Assembly: GCA_034401795.1 (NCBI GenBank)
Contig: CM067372.1
Span: 15,649,424 to 15,713,423, forward strand
From: Chaetoderma sp. LZ-2023a
Taxonomy: Eukaryota; Mollusca; Caudofoveata; Chaetodermatida; Chaetodermatidae
Length of the DNA: 64,000 nucleotides
Direction of reading: 5' to 3'
Within the stretch, counting starts at the first letter, position 1, and the number at the start of each line of letters is the position of its first letter. Positions 11,091 through 22,815 of the stretch are shown one piece after another. The notes beneath the pieces were generated by a model, which was not told the origin of the DNA, did no database searches, and worked only from the letters and a program-made list of their open reading frames with translations. Both the position numbers and the translations under genes were made by a program.

Positions 11091-13143
11091 TCCTCCTGCT
11101 TGATTTTATGAAGAACTTTTGGAATCAGGATTGCTGGTGGGAATGCGTATGCATACATTCCCTCCCAACTGATAGCTAACGTATCTGTTGCGTAAATACT
11201 TGGATCTGGAATCGGAGACACACACGTCGTCATCTACACATTCTTGTTCGTTGCGAATAAATATATGTTGGATTTCCCCCAGTGGTCGAACAGATGATTC
11301 GCCACACATTGATTTAAGTTGCCATTCCGTAGGCAAAACGCTCATCCTTCGGCTCAATGAGTCTGCTAACAGATTTAGCCTTTCCGGAATGTGAACTGCC
11401 TTCATGGTGATCATAAGATCTAGATACCAGCAAAGCAGTTTCCAAGTCATCATACAGAGACTGGGCGACTTCATTCCGTTCTGGTGGTTTATGTAAGTCA
11501 CTACTGTTGAGTTGTCTGATTGAACTAAAACAATCTTGCCCTGAATTTTCTTTAAGAAATGTTCGAGGCCCATAACTACCACTCGTAATTCCAGTAGATT
11601 TATATGTTCCTGTAACTGATCCAGATTCCAAAGCCCTCATACTGTGGCTTCTTCCAAGAAACCCACCTCCATCCCTCCATTGATGCATCTGTGTACATCG
11701 TTATTTGAGGGTGGGGAGGGGTGAGCATCACACCCGCCAGGAGATTCTCTCTTCATCCACCATTGAAGATGGTGAATAAGAGGTTTGATACCTCTGATTC
11801 TGGTGAACCACTGTCATGAGAAATAACTGGATAGGCAACCTGCGCAAGACCGCCTGTGGAATGACTGGTTCCAGAGACAATATCAACCTCAGCATTCTCA
11901 AGTAAACCTGTGCCAGTACATGACGACTGTTGCACACTGACTGTATTACTGAGATGAGTATTTCTACTCTCTCCTGAGTAGGATAACCATATCCTATCTC
12001 TAGATTGAAGAACATTCCCAGGTAAACAAACTTCTGGGATGGAGTCAGCTCTGATTTCTGAAAGTTTATTATCCAGCCTAAGTCTGTGAGAGTTTTCAAA
12101 ACTATCTCCAGATTTGCCGCAAGACTCCTGATTGTGTGCCTTTAACAGCCAATGTAAGTGTGGACAGCTATGCTTCTTCTGCGGAGGTATGCTGTTATTG
12201 CAAAAACCACCCTGGTGAAGACCCAAGGAGCCATGGAAATTCCAAATGGTAAAACTTTGAATTCCCACTGTCGGCCTTGGAATGTGAATCTCAGGTATCG
12301 ATGAAAACTCTTCGCAATTGGAATTTGGAAATGAGCATCCTTCCGATCTATTGACGCAGCCCACATTCCTTTCTCCAACCCTGCCAACACTGTTTTGACT
12401 GTTTCCATCTTGAAACTCGGTTTGTCTATGAACTTGTTCAATGGCTTGAGGTTGAGAATTGGTCTCCACCCTCCAGTGCTCTTTGTCACTAGAAACATGG
12501 TTGAATAGAAGTCCGGGCAGTTTTGTGCCGGTTGAATTGCTCCTTTTTGTATGAGGGAATTTATCTCTTCCTCTATACACAACCGTTGATCGGAATCTCT
12601 TGGAATTTGAGTCCAGATCGGAACCAGAGACAGGTGCGATGGTGGGCCTATCGCCCAGTCGGGCTGGTACCTGGCTGAAAGCCATCGCAAGACTAAGTGG
12701 TCCTGGGTTACCCACTCCCACTCCTGCTTGTGGAAGGTCAATCGACATCCCACGGGTCCACCTAGGGAGAGAGGTGGACATAAGCAGTGCAAGAGTGGGA
12801 ATATCTCTTGTTCTAGCATTGGTTTGGTTCTTGTGGAAATCGGCCCATCAGGCATGATTACCACGACCAGATCCTCGAGCGCCGCCTGCACATGGCCCGC
12901 GCATGCGCGGGCGGCTGCGTGGCTAGCTGCGCTCAGAGCCTGCAGCCCCTCCCCCACTGCAGGCCGGTGCTGGCGTGGCCGTGGCCTACGCTGCGCCGGT
13001 GGCTGGCCTCTGACCTGACCAGCGTCACCTCGGGCCTGCTGTGGACGGTACGCATGGGCCGCTGCGCAAACGTGCTCCCACCAAAGCAACTCAAATTGTT
13101 CACGTAGCGCCCTCTGATTGTTGACTACATCCCTCACCTCCAA
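11040..13143 (-). pseudogene. DIRS B reverse transcriptase, RNase H and methyltransferase-like region, broken
   Basis: RT occupies about 12142-12800: GGWRPILNLKPLNKF, then motif A SIDRKDAHFQIPI (catalytic aspartate present), then motif B LPFGISMAPWVFTRV. The motif C box (YIDDWL in the sister copies) is destroyed near 12150 by loss of about seven bases that removes both aspartates and shifts the frame. The RT thumb continues at 11728-12099 in another frame (ELTPSQKFVYLGMFF). RNase H follows at about 11330-11690, with DNSTVVTYINHQNG and the LADSLSRRMS end. A segment with AYAFPPAILIPKVL and VLLIAPNWPS at 11040-11233 matches the region that carries a Dam-methyltransferase-like domain in some DIRS elements. 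Confidence 0.85.
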
Positions 13144-14855
13144 AGTGACCAGGACCTGACATAGGCGTCCATAGCAGCGTCTAGAGCAAATGTGCGTCTC
13201 ACCCTGACACTTCTAGTCATGCAGTCCAGAGCCAGGTTAACACCATCCTGGATGGCTCTTTGAACTGAGACAGGGCTTGCTTGATGTGATGCAGACACCA
13301 TTACTACACCCTGTAACAGCTGTGAGACATGTGAGAATGGCGCTATGGACGCTCTCGAGCTCTCCTCTGCATCGAGCAACACAGTGTTTGCTGAGCACAG
13401 AGCGCTCGAGCACAGCGCTCCCGTGCCAGAACGGGAGCCTGGCCGTGTGTCCTCGACAAGCGCTGCGCGATCATCAGCATTCAGCATTGGCACTGTACCG
13501 TATGACTGGTATTGGCCAGCAACGATACAACACCGCCTCCCACCTCGCCAGGGGGGGGGGGGGGGGGGGGCTTCGCAAGCTATCCATTAGGCTTAATGGA
13601 TATCTTTGCCAGAGTGAACATATCAACTATATGTTCTGCTAATGGCAGAGATGACATGGTGGTAACTGCCGGCTTTCCAGCCAACCACGGACGCTGGTCC
13701 CACTGGCTTATGGACTGTTCCACACAGAACTCTGGCCTAATGATTACCAGCGTCAGATCAGTCCTCTGTGGCCACGTGTCAGTGCTTGACAGGGCCTTTA
13801 TCATCCTCTACAGCAATCGCAGGTGTAAACCTGGCTGGAGCCATGGATACCCCTGGCAGGCCATGGAAAGCATGCAGGCCTGAGAGAGCAGGCACATCTT
13901 GCGGCACAGCCGAAAAGCCAGGAGCCGGCGCTATGGAAGCGTGCGGGGTGTAATTCGCACCATGGCCTGGACAAGCCACCACCATATCCTCAGCAAGCTG
14001 AGGTATATGGAAATGGCGGTCATCCGCTCAAACCTGGCCACCCTTAGAGCCGTGAAGACTACCCCCTGCTGGAGTAGTTCCATGGAAAAAATCGGCCGTG
14101 CTCCCCGCAAGGAGTGCACGATCATCCGTTTTCATGTCCACGCCTTCAACGGGTGAACCCAGCAGAAAATCCTCTTCTTCCTGGCCATCATAAACTGCCT
14201 CTGGGCTAGCAAAGAGCACTAACCCGGGCTGGCCAGGGAAGGTACCGTAAGAGGAGGCAGTACCTTTAGGGCGCTGACTCACCAGGCGTGAACCTGGCTC
14301 CAGCGGCCCCGGCCCAAGATCAACCGTCGAGGCAAGCCTCCAGCTAGGATCATTTAGGCCTACTCCAGGATACATTGGCAAGGTGGCAGACCTTCCAAGA
14401 TCTACTGAAGCCACCACTGATTCTGAAACATTTTCAGACCACGGACCACGACGGTCACCAGAATCAGCGGCGGGGATTTTCTGCTCGGGGGCAGATGAAG
14501 AAGACAATAAAGTACTCGGCCCGGGGAGCATGCTGCGAAGCAGTTCTGGTACCAAATCTTTTATTGTCTTTTTCATCTCCCCCCCCCCCATCATTTCCAA
14601 CCGGAAAGACTCCATTTCCGAAGAAACGGAGGCCTTTCTCTTATGCTTGCCACTTACACTCTTCTTCGCACACTTCTCCTCCTCCAATGCCTTATCCTTT
14701 GCCTGTAACGACAAGAATTCAGAGAATAAGTCGCCACCCCACTGTTTACAGACATCACATTTTAATAATAGAATGAAAGCTGACCATTTCATATACAAGT
14801 GAGGAGAAAACTTGGGCTTGATAGAGCGGTTACAACTGACACAAGACGGCTTCTG
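13134..14855 (-). pseudogene. DIRS B gag (family 2), broken, with a long G/C homopolymer
   Basis: The N-terminal part opens after a TTTTTTCAG site at about 14853 with a cysteine cluster (CVSCNRSIKP, then KCDVCKQWGG). A Lys-rich coiled segment and a Leu-rich KDLVPELLRSMLPGP block follow (14028-14800). The C-terminal part (13134-13804) has WLAGKPAVT, SLPLAEHIVDMF and VDDRAALVEDTRPGSRS-like segments shared with C and F. A run of about 18 G at about 13550-13570, shifted frames and deletions relative to C make it non-functional. The LINE has inserted immediately upstream of the gag start. Confidence 0.8.
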
Positions 14856-14869
14856 AAAAAAGGGACAAG

Positions 14870-14870
<1 letters not shown>

Positions 14871-14907
<37 letters not shown>

Positions 14908-15278
14908 CTTTATTTAATGAGGGTAAACAACGTCAGTAAAATCTGATCTTCCCGAGGCCCTCAGAAAGAATGCACACACATGCATACACACGCACGCACA
15001 CAGACAAACTGACAGAGAAAAACACTGCAAGTACACTTACACACAAATCATACTATGTACAAATATATACAACATATTACAAGTAGAAATAGTCAGTTAT
15101 TAGTCAATAGTTTACATACATGTATTATATCCTGTGTACAAATGATATACAATTATTAGAATGCTAGCTATTTATTTATTTATTTTTATTTATTTATTTT
15201 TTAATTTTATTTTAGCTGGCTTTATACCTATGCCCTTGGAATTCAGCGTGTAATGGCTCTGAGTTTATTACTTTATTA
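14871..15278 (-). other. LINE 3' UTR with (TTA)n tail
   Basis: Downstream of the RT stop the minus strand is AT-rich and ends in AATAAAGATTATTATT repeated to the junction with DIRS B. A short-repeat tail of this kind is usual for CR1/Daphne-like LINEs. CA-rich DNA lies at 14970-15005. Confidence 0.7.
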
Positions 15279-16868
15279 TTACATTTGATTTATATATTCC
15301 TGAAGATTGGACTTGAAGGACATTAAAGTGGTAGACTGTGTAACAGTTGAGGGTAGAGAATTCCACAGTTGTGGGGCTGCATGTGTAAAGCTTTTCTTTC
15401 CATAATCTGTTTTAATCTTGGGAACTTGTAGATGATTAAATGTCTTTGTGTGCAAATTCCTAGTGTGTGCATCCTCGATTGAAATGAACATGTCTTTTAT
15501 GTAGCTGGGAGCAAGCCCATTTCTCGCCTTGTGTGTCATAATGCCTGTTTTAATCATCATTCCTTTAGTTAAAGTTGTCCAATTTAGTGTTTTATATAAT
15601 GGCGCTGATGGTGTTCTATAAGGCATATCTAATAATACTCTAGCAGCCCGCTTTTGTAACTTTTCTAACCTATCCAACCGTGTAGGTGAAGATTGACAAA
15701 ATACAAGACTGCAGTAATCTATATGTGAAAGAATATAAGATTTATAAAACAGATTTCTTTGTTCTGTGTTAAGATAATTCTTATTTTTCTTTAGCATATA
15801 GATCAACGAAGAAATCTTTTTACACAATTTGCCTATATGTTCATTCCATGTAAGTGCATTATCTATATTTAAGCCTAAAAGTTTGTCAGATTTAACAACA
15901 TTTAGGTTTCCATTGCTTGTAGGTATTATAACATCATGTGTGTTTATATGTTTTAATTTATACCTACTTCCCAACATCATCAATTTAGTTTTATCTGTAT
16001 TCAGCAACATTTTATTATCTACGCACCAGTTTTCTACAGACTGCATACCGTTAGTTACGTTTTTTCGTATTTCAAAGCTATTGGAGCTAGCAGTATGCAT
16101 AGTCATATCATCTGCATACATATCCATAAGGTTAATGACACACATAGGGAGATCATTGATGTATAAAATGAACAGGAGCGGTCCTAATACAGAGCCCTGC
16201 AGTACTCCGATATCAATTGGCAAATGGTTAGAAACCTTTCCAGAAATTGAAACGTATTGTTGTCTGTCCTTTAAATATGAACAAAACCAGTTTAAAGCAT
16301 CTTCTCCAAATTTGTATATTCTTAGTTTTCTCAGTAAAATATCATGATTGACAAGATCGAATGCCTTCTTAAAGTCAATCATTACTGAGCCAACAAGATC
16401 TCCATTGTCTAATGAAGACCTCCATCATTCTACTAGTTTTAGCAATGCCGTTTCGCAAGAATGCTTGGGTCTGAAGCCAGATTGTGATTCTATTAATAAA
16501 TCATGCTTAGTTATAAACTTATAAATATGATCATGTATATGTCGTTCAATAACCTTAGAGATAGTAGGTAATATAGAAATGGGTCTATAGTTGCTGATAT
16601 TATTTTTGGAATCAGATTTATATAGTGGTTTTACTTTAGCACATTTCCACATTTTTGGGAATTCACCCCTAGCTATGCTTTGGTTTGTTATACTTGTTAT
16701 TGAGGGTGCGATGATTGAGGCTGCAGTTCTTAGAAAGTATGCATTTAATTCATCATATCCTGCCGACTTGTTTGTTTTTAAATTAATAATCTCGTTGTAA
16801 ACATAATCTACAGATATGTATGGAATTCGAAATTCTACATCTTTTGGAACTCTACTCTCAACATGATC
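15279..16868 (-). pseudogene. LINE reverse transcriptase (ORF2 C-terminal part), one internal stop, 5' end cut by DIRS C
   Basis: A single frame runs from the C insertion point to a stop at 15279, broken only by one TGA near 16425 (after KLVE). Motifs in order are: the pre-RT KTNKSAGYDELNA segment; fingers VKPLYKSDSKNN and NYRPISILPTISKVIE; ESQSGFRPKHSCETAL; motif A MIDFKKAFDLVNHDIL; motif B GVLQGSVLGPLLFILYIND; motif C YADDMTMH; the thumb; and a C-terminal domain with LDRLEKLQKRAARVL and RTPSAPLYKTLNW. This enzyme performs target-primed reverse transcription of LINE RNA. The endonuclease that should precede it is missing from the visible sequence. With a single stop and intact catalytic motifs this is a fairly young copy. 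Confidence 0.9.
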
Positions 16869-17085
16869 TAAACGAAATCAAGGATTTCTTTTTTCACGAG
16901 AGAGTTGATACTTACCTCCCTAATACTTTTGATATTGCTAAATATTGGCTTTCACTCAATAAAACACTCAGATTAAAAACAGTTAGGTGCCCCTACTGGG
17001 CAGGTAGTCAGAGGTAGTCCGGCGGATGCCAGCCCCACCACCACGCATGCGCCGACTACTACTTCCTCTGACTAATTTATTGGCT
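16869..17085. repeat. DIRS C left inverted terminal repeat
   Basis: It is complementary to 23725-23918 and includes ATACTTACCTCCCTAATAC at about 16909, the conserved inverted GGTAAGTAT arm. The inner end is near CTAATTTATTGGC. Confidence 0.9.
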
Positions 17086-17150
17086 AACACATGCAACTAC
17101 CAAGAGCCTGAAGACCGAGCCTCTGTGGGGTGGAGAGGCCGGGTCTGTAT

Positions 17151-17250
17151 CTAGGGAGGTAAGTATCAACTCTCTCGTGAAAAAAGAAATCCTTGATTTC
17201 GTTTATTTCACATCAAGAGTATACTTACCTCCCTAATACTTTTGATATTG
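17151..17250. repeat. DIRS C internal complementary region (ICR)
   Basis: CTAGGGAGGTAAGTATC and ATACTTACCTCCCTAATAC flank a centre that is the exact reverse complement of right end plus left end (GATGTGAAA joined to TAAACGAAATC). In the DIRS1 model this region templates completion of the circular DNA. Confidence 0.9.
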
Positions 17251-17800
17251 CCAGAATTCGAAAGTGAATCTGGCGGGAGGGAGGCGAGGTCAAAAGACCA
17301 GCTCTTCCCTATACGCTTTCACGCGTCTAAGGCCCTTATGACGTCTGAAATGTGTGAGAACACAGTCAGGATTTGACAAACCATCGGATAACACAACCGA
17401 TGCATGAGAGATGACCGAATGTCATATGCGCTCCCCCAGCCCCCCCCCCCACCCCTCCTGGGGGAAGACTAGATGACCTCAATGTCCTATACGCTCTCTA
17501 CGTACTAGTGCCAAGTACTATAGGACAGAGACGAAAAGGCTCCATTTTCGTATACTCTCTATGATGAACCACCTCCCACATAAACCATCACCATATTAAT
17601 AATAATGGGTAACGTGACAATACAAGTAACAATGAACAACACATGAACAAGACTGACCTTGTTGAACTTGGAAGCTGTCATCATGATCCCAGTAGAGAAG
17701 CCTGATGCAGTCCCGACAAGTGGTTGTTACCATCGCTAAATTGCGAAGTATATAAGCAATGCGGAAGCACTCCTCACAAAATGTAAAAGCGATTAATGTT
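17251..17800. other. DIRS C 3' non-coding region
   Basis: No coding frame. It shares blocks with B, E and F (CATCGGATAACACAACCGAT, GCGCTCCCC with a C run, TACGCTCTCTACGTACTA). It probably includes the 3' UTR of the element transcript. Confidence 0.6.
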
Positions 17801-18840
17801 TCAAAATATAAAGGCGAGAGGGTTAGAGGTGTCACGGAGGTAATGGTCTGTAAAACTTGACTCACAGTGCCACTGAGCCACGGACATAATGTCATCCACA
17901 GGGACCCCACTAAACAGGGCAGTGGATGCCACGACACCGCGGACACTGTGAGCCTTGGCCACATCAACCTGTCTCCCGGTGGCGGATTTGTGACAAAACT
18001 GAACACACTCCACAATCCACCTAGAAATGGTGTCCTTAGACGCCCTGCCATGGGGTTCAATATATGACAACCATAACGCTGATAGGTCGGTACGCCACTC
18101 CGAAGTACGCTGTTTGTACCGGCGCAGCGCCCGGACGGAGCACCATGCTTTAGAATTAGGATCATATCTAGTTAAAGATGGCAAAAAAATAGGCTGACCT
18201 GGATATTTCAATGACTGATTCTTAGCCAAGAAATTAATCCTAGGTAGAAGCTTAAGGCCTTCCCCTGTAACCACAAAACGGTCATCCTCGGCTGATAAGG
18301 CGTGAATCTCACTCCTACGCCTTGCCGAGGCCGCAGCAATTAAAAATACAGTTTTAAGCGTTAACATTTTCATAGAAATGGAACTAAGTGGTTCAAAAGG
18401 CTTATCTCCTAGTACCTGAAGCACCAGAGATAAACTCCAAGACGGAATCAGTGGAGGATTCCTTGGTCTTAGATTGCCCATGCCTTTAATTAATACATTT
18501 AATGTACTTACTTCATCACTCCCCCTATTAGCCAAGCAAGGGATAACAGTCATTAATGCTGATTTGTAACCAGCAATAGTTAGGCTTGAGGCTATAGGCA
18601 TCATATAGGTGACAGAAGAAATCAGCCACTACCTGAATAGATGAGTCCATTGGATCAATCCATCTTTTTGAGCACCACTCTGCAAATCTGTTGATTTTAT
18701 AATTATATGCTCTGGAGGTTGACCCCCTCCTGGCTTTGGCCATAAACATGGCTGCTTGCTCAGAAAAGCCCTCCTTAATTCTAGATTCCTTGACAACATC
18801 CACGCAGTCAATCTGAACATTGACGGATTGTCGTGAAGGG
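17801..18840 (-). pseudogene. DIRS C tyrosine recombinase, catalytic residues intact, frameshifted upstream
   Basis: The catalytic domain is one open frame at 17801-18604. It shows ARRRSEIHAL (first arginine) near 18320, AKAHSVRGVVAS (HxxR) near 17950, VAQWHCESSFTDHYLRD (W/H and nucleophile tyrosine) near 17860, and ends LAFIF. The N-terminal core-binding part (EQAAMFMAKARRGS and KINRFAEWCSK) is in another frame at 18528-18840, and the two are split near 18580. Such enzymes recombine the circular element DNA into the target without duplicating it. The catalytic half is complete, but the N-terminal frame break should prevent a full protein unless the break is a sequencing error. Confidence 0.9.
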
Positions 18841-21020
18841 CCTTGCCCCGGAAGATAAGGTCGTCCAACAGAGGCAGAGGAACCGGACTGCAGACCAGAA
18901 GGTCCAGCAGATCCGTATACCACGATCGGCTTGGCCAATCCGGGGCGATAAGAAGCACTTGGCACTCCTGCTGCCTGATTTTCTGTAGCACCTTTGGAAT
19001 CAGGATTGCTGGAGGGAATGCGTATGCATACATTCCCCCCCCCAGCTGATAGCTAACGCATCTGTTGCGAAAGCGCTTGGGTCTGGAATCGGAGAGATGT
19101 ACGTCGTCATCTTCGCATTCTTCTTCGTTGCGAACAAATCGATGTTGGGTTTCCCCCAATGGTCGAACAGACGATCCGCCACACATTGATTTAGTTGCCA
19201 TTCCGTGGGTAAAACACTCATCCTTCGGCTCAATGAGTCTGCTAGCAGATTTAGCCTTCCCGGAATATGAACTGCCTTCAAGGTGATCCCATGATCTAGG
19301 CACCAACAAAGCAGTTTCCATGTCATCATACAGAGACTGGGCGACTTCGTTCCGCCCTGGCGGTTTATGTAAGTCACTACTGTTGAGTTGTCTGAATGAA
19401 TTAGAACAATCTTGCCCTGAACCTTCTGTAAGAAATGTTCCAGGCCCAGGACTACTGCTCTTAGCTCTAGTAGATTGATATGTTCCTTGGACTGATCCAG
19501 ATCCCAAAGCCCTGATATTGTGGACTCTTCCAGACAAGCTCCCGACCCCTCCATCGATGCATCTGTATACACAGTCACCTGAGGGTGGGGAGGGGTTAGC
19601 AAAACCCCCGGCAAGAGATTCTCTGTATTCAACCACCATTGCAGGTGGTGAATCAGAGGCGCCAACACTGACACGTTCGAGTCCAGCGAACCTGAACTCT
19701 GGGTCCACTGTGTCATGAGAAACAACTGGATCGGGCGCCTGCGCAAGGCGGCCTGCGGAATGACTGGTTCCAATGAAACCATCAACCCCAGCATTCTCAA
19801 GTAAACCCGTGCCAGGACATGACGACTGTCGCACACCGACTGTATTACTGAGATGAGTCTTTGAACCCTCTCCTGAATGGGATAAACATATCCCCTCTCC
19901 AGATCGAAGAACATGCCCAGGTAAACAAACTTCTGGGATGGAGTTAGCTCTGATTTTTGGAAATTGACTATCCAGCCCATGTCCGTGAGAGTTTTCAAAA
20001 CAATCTCCAGATTGGCCGATAACGTTTCCCGGGTGTGTGCTTTCACAGCCAGTCGTCTATGTACGTGTGGACTGCTATGCTTCTCCTGCGGAGGTATGCA
20101 GTGATCGCGAGAACCACACGGGTGAAGACCCGAGGAGCCATGGAAATTCCGAAGGGTAATACCCTGAATTCCCACTGTCTGCCCTGGAATGCAAATCTCA
20201 GGAAGCGACGGAAACTCCTTTCTATGGGAATGTGGAAATAAGCATCCTTCAAATCTATTGACGCTGTCCACATTCCTCGCTCTAACCCCGCCAACACCGA
20301 GCGCACAGTCTCCATCTTGAAACTGGGCGTCTCTATGAACTTGTTCAATGGCTTGAGGTTGAGAATCGGCCTCCACCCTCCGGTGTTTTTCGTTACTAAG
20401 AACATGGTTGAATAGAAGCCCGGGCACCTCTGCGCCGGCTGAATGGCTTCCTTTTGTATGAGGGAATTTATTTCGTCCTCTATACACAACCTTTGATCTG
20501 GATCCCTCGGAATTGGAGTCCAGATCGGCACGAGAGACAGTCGCGATGGCGGGCCTGTCATCCACTCGGGACGATACCCGACTGAAAGCCATCGCAAGAC
20601 TAAACGGTCCTGAGTCAACCGCTTCCACTCTGGCAAGTGGCCGGCCAAACGGCCGCCCACCAGTCCACCTAGGGAGAGAGGTGGACATAAGGAGTGCGTG
20701 AGTGGCACTGTCTTCTCGGCCTGAAACACCAGAGTGGTTCCCACCGCGGTAACCGGACCATCAGGCCCGATTACCGCGACCAGATCCCCGCGCGCCACGC
20801 CCAGCACCGCGCGCACCACGGTGCGCGGGTGGCTGCCTGGCTGGCTGCACCTGGGGAGCCTGCGCCCCCCCCGCTGCTGGCCGAATCGCACGCGGCCTAG
20901 ACCGACGCTGCGCTGGTGGCTGGCCTCTGACCTGGCCAGCGCCACCTCGAGCCTGCAGGGGACGATACGCAGGGGGTGCTGCGCGAACACGCTCCCGCCG
21001 GAGCACATCAAACTGCTCAC
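18629..21020 (-). pseudogene. DIRS C pol: reverse transcriptase, RNase H and methyltransferase-like segment
   Basis: RT spans about 20043-20700: GGWRPILNLKPLNKF, motif A ASIDLKDAYFHIPI, motif B LPFGISMAPRVFTRVV, motif C HTYIDDWL. Directly after DDWL one base is missing (CTGTGAAAG against CTGCTGAAAG in E), shifting the frame. The thumb (SELTPSQKFVYLGMFFDLE) and RNase H (VTVYTDASMEGSGACLEE, LLELRAVVLGLEHF, DNSTVVTYINRQGG, LADSLSRR) follow in one frame at 19030-20040. A second shift falls at a C run near 19037. The next segment (AYAFPPAILIPKVLQKIR, VLLIAPDWPSRSW) is the place where some DIRS elements carry a Dam-like methyltransferase; the match here is by position and pattern, not proven. Pol overlaps the gag C-terminus by about 260 bases. 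Confidence 0.88.
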
Positions 21021-22815
21021 GCAGCGCCCTCTGGTTGTTGACCAGAGTCACCGTCTCCTGGAGGTGCCTACATCCCTCACCTCCAAAGAGACCAAGACCT
21101 GTCATAGGAGTTCGCAGCAGCCTATTATACAGGTCCTGGGACGGGCACAGATTGTCAAGGGCAAACGTGCGCCTCGCCCGGACACTCCTGGTCACCGCCC
21201 GCGTCAAACAGTCCAGAGCCAGGTTGATACCATCCTGGATGGCTCTCTGGACTGTGACCGGGCTTGGCTGGCGTGAAGCGGATGCTGTTACCACCCCCTG
21301 TAACAGCTGGGAGACGTGGGACAGAGCAGCAATCGACGCTCTCCCACTCTCCTCCGCATCACGCAGCGCGGTATTAGCAGAACGCAACGCGTTCGAGCAC
21401 AGGACACCCGTGTCAGAACGGGAGCCTGGCCGCGCATCTTCGCCCAAAGCCGCGCGATCATCTACGCTAGGCTTAGGCACCACACCGTACCGCTGGTAAT
21501 CCAGGGGCACGATGCGGCAACGCCTAGCCACCTCGCGAGGGGCCTTCGCGAGACGCCCACTCGTCTTAATGGACGTCTCTGCCGCCTCGAACTTGTCCAC
21601 GACATGCTCAGCCAGCGGCAGAGATGGCATAGCGGTGGCAGTCGGCCTACCAGCTAACCACGGCCTATGGTCACGCTGGATTGCCGACTGCTCCACGGGC
21701 AGATCTGGCCGAACGCTTACCAGCCACTGGCAAGCGTCCGACCAATCCTCCTCCGTGGCTCACTGCGAGCGCTCTACTAGACGAGGGCCTTCGTCTTCCT
21801 CCTGAGCGCACGCAGTTGTGCTAGACGGCGGATATGCTGATACCCCTGGCAAGGCAGGGAAAGCATGCGGGCCTGAAAGAACAGGCATGCTAAACTCCCT
21901 GGCTTGACCAGGAGCAGGCGCCGTGGTAGAGCGCAGGGCAGACCCCGCCCCACCCCGGCCCTGGCCAGCACCAGCGATACTCTCGGCAAGCCGAGGTATG
22001 CGGTAACCGTGGCCATCAGCACCGCCCAGGGTAACCCTCTGGACCGTGGATTCTACTCCTGCGTGAGTAGAACCATGGAACACGTCGCCTGTATTCCCCG
22101 CGAGGGGTGCACAGACGTCGTACTCCATGGCCACGTCCCCAGACGGCGACCCTAGCAGGTAATCCTCTTCCTCCTGGCCAGAAAGGTTAGGCTCCGGGTC
22201 AACAAAGAGAGCTAACCCGGACTGGCCAGGGAAGGTGCCATAGGAGGCTTTGACACCCGCGGCACGCGGATACCCAGGGTCTGATGAGCAGACCGTGGGT
22301 CCCAGCAACAACCGTTGTCCACGGCCCCTCGGCGCGGCACCAAGCCTGCTGCCAGGGTCGTGGACCGCCCCCATCAACGGGGCCACCTCTGAATCCACCT
22401 CGAACAACGGACCGGACCTATGGAACTCGGATTCAGAGGCGGGGATCACCTGCTCCGAAGCAGATGCTGAGGACAACAAAGGACCTGGCCCAGGCAGCAT
22501 GCTGCGAAGCAACTCTGGGACCAAATCCTTTATTGTCCTCTGCATCTCTCCCAACATTTCGGACCGGAAGGCCTCCATATCCACCGTGGATGAGGCCTTC
22601 CTCTTACCCTTCTTAACACCCTCTTTCTTCGCCTTCCTCTCCTCTTCCATCACCTTCTCCCTTGCCTGTAATGATAAAAAATCAGCCATTAGCTCGCCCC
22701 CCCACTGCTTACAGACATCGCATTTTAGCAACAGTCCACAGGGACTGCAGCCAAAACACAAATGTGGAGCAAATCGGTCTTTTAAAAATCGATCACAGGA
22801 CGGGCAACCAGGTCT
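20761..22815 (-). pseudogene. DIRS C gag, one in-frame stop, apparent spliced start
   Basis: The frame begins directly after the acceptor-like CCTGTTTCAG ending at 22816 and reads a cysteine cluster (CPSCDRFLK, HLCFGCSPCG, KCDVCKQWGG). A Lys/Glu-rich helix, KDLVPELLRSMLPGPG, an acidic Ser-rich centre (QEEEDYLLGSPSGD), a Pro/Gly-rich part, a helical region (RAIQDGINLALDCLTRAVTRS) and an Arg/Gly/Ala-rich tail follow. Upstream of the acceptor the frame is open for a few codons to a TAA without any ATG. That implies the initiator comes from a spliced leader exon, or that initiation is internal at ELMADFL. One TGA near 21760 replaces a codon that is CTA in F, so gag is otherwise continuous over its length. 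Confidence 0.85.

Noticed and set aside
12600-13107. Plus-strand Arg/Trp-rich frames opposite gag and pol
   Set aside because: They are antisense shadows of GC-rich gag sequence that recur in every family-2 copy.
14868-16868. The LINE RT as part of the surrounding DIRS element
   Set aside because: Its motifs (YADD, KSAGYDELNA, LQKRAARVL) and (ATT)n tail are those of a non-LTR element, and the DIRS B gag is interrupted exactly at the tail.
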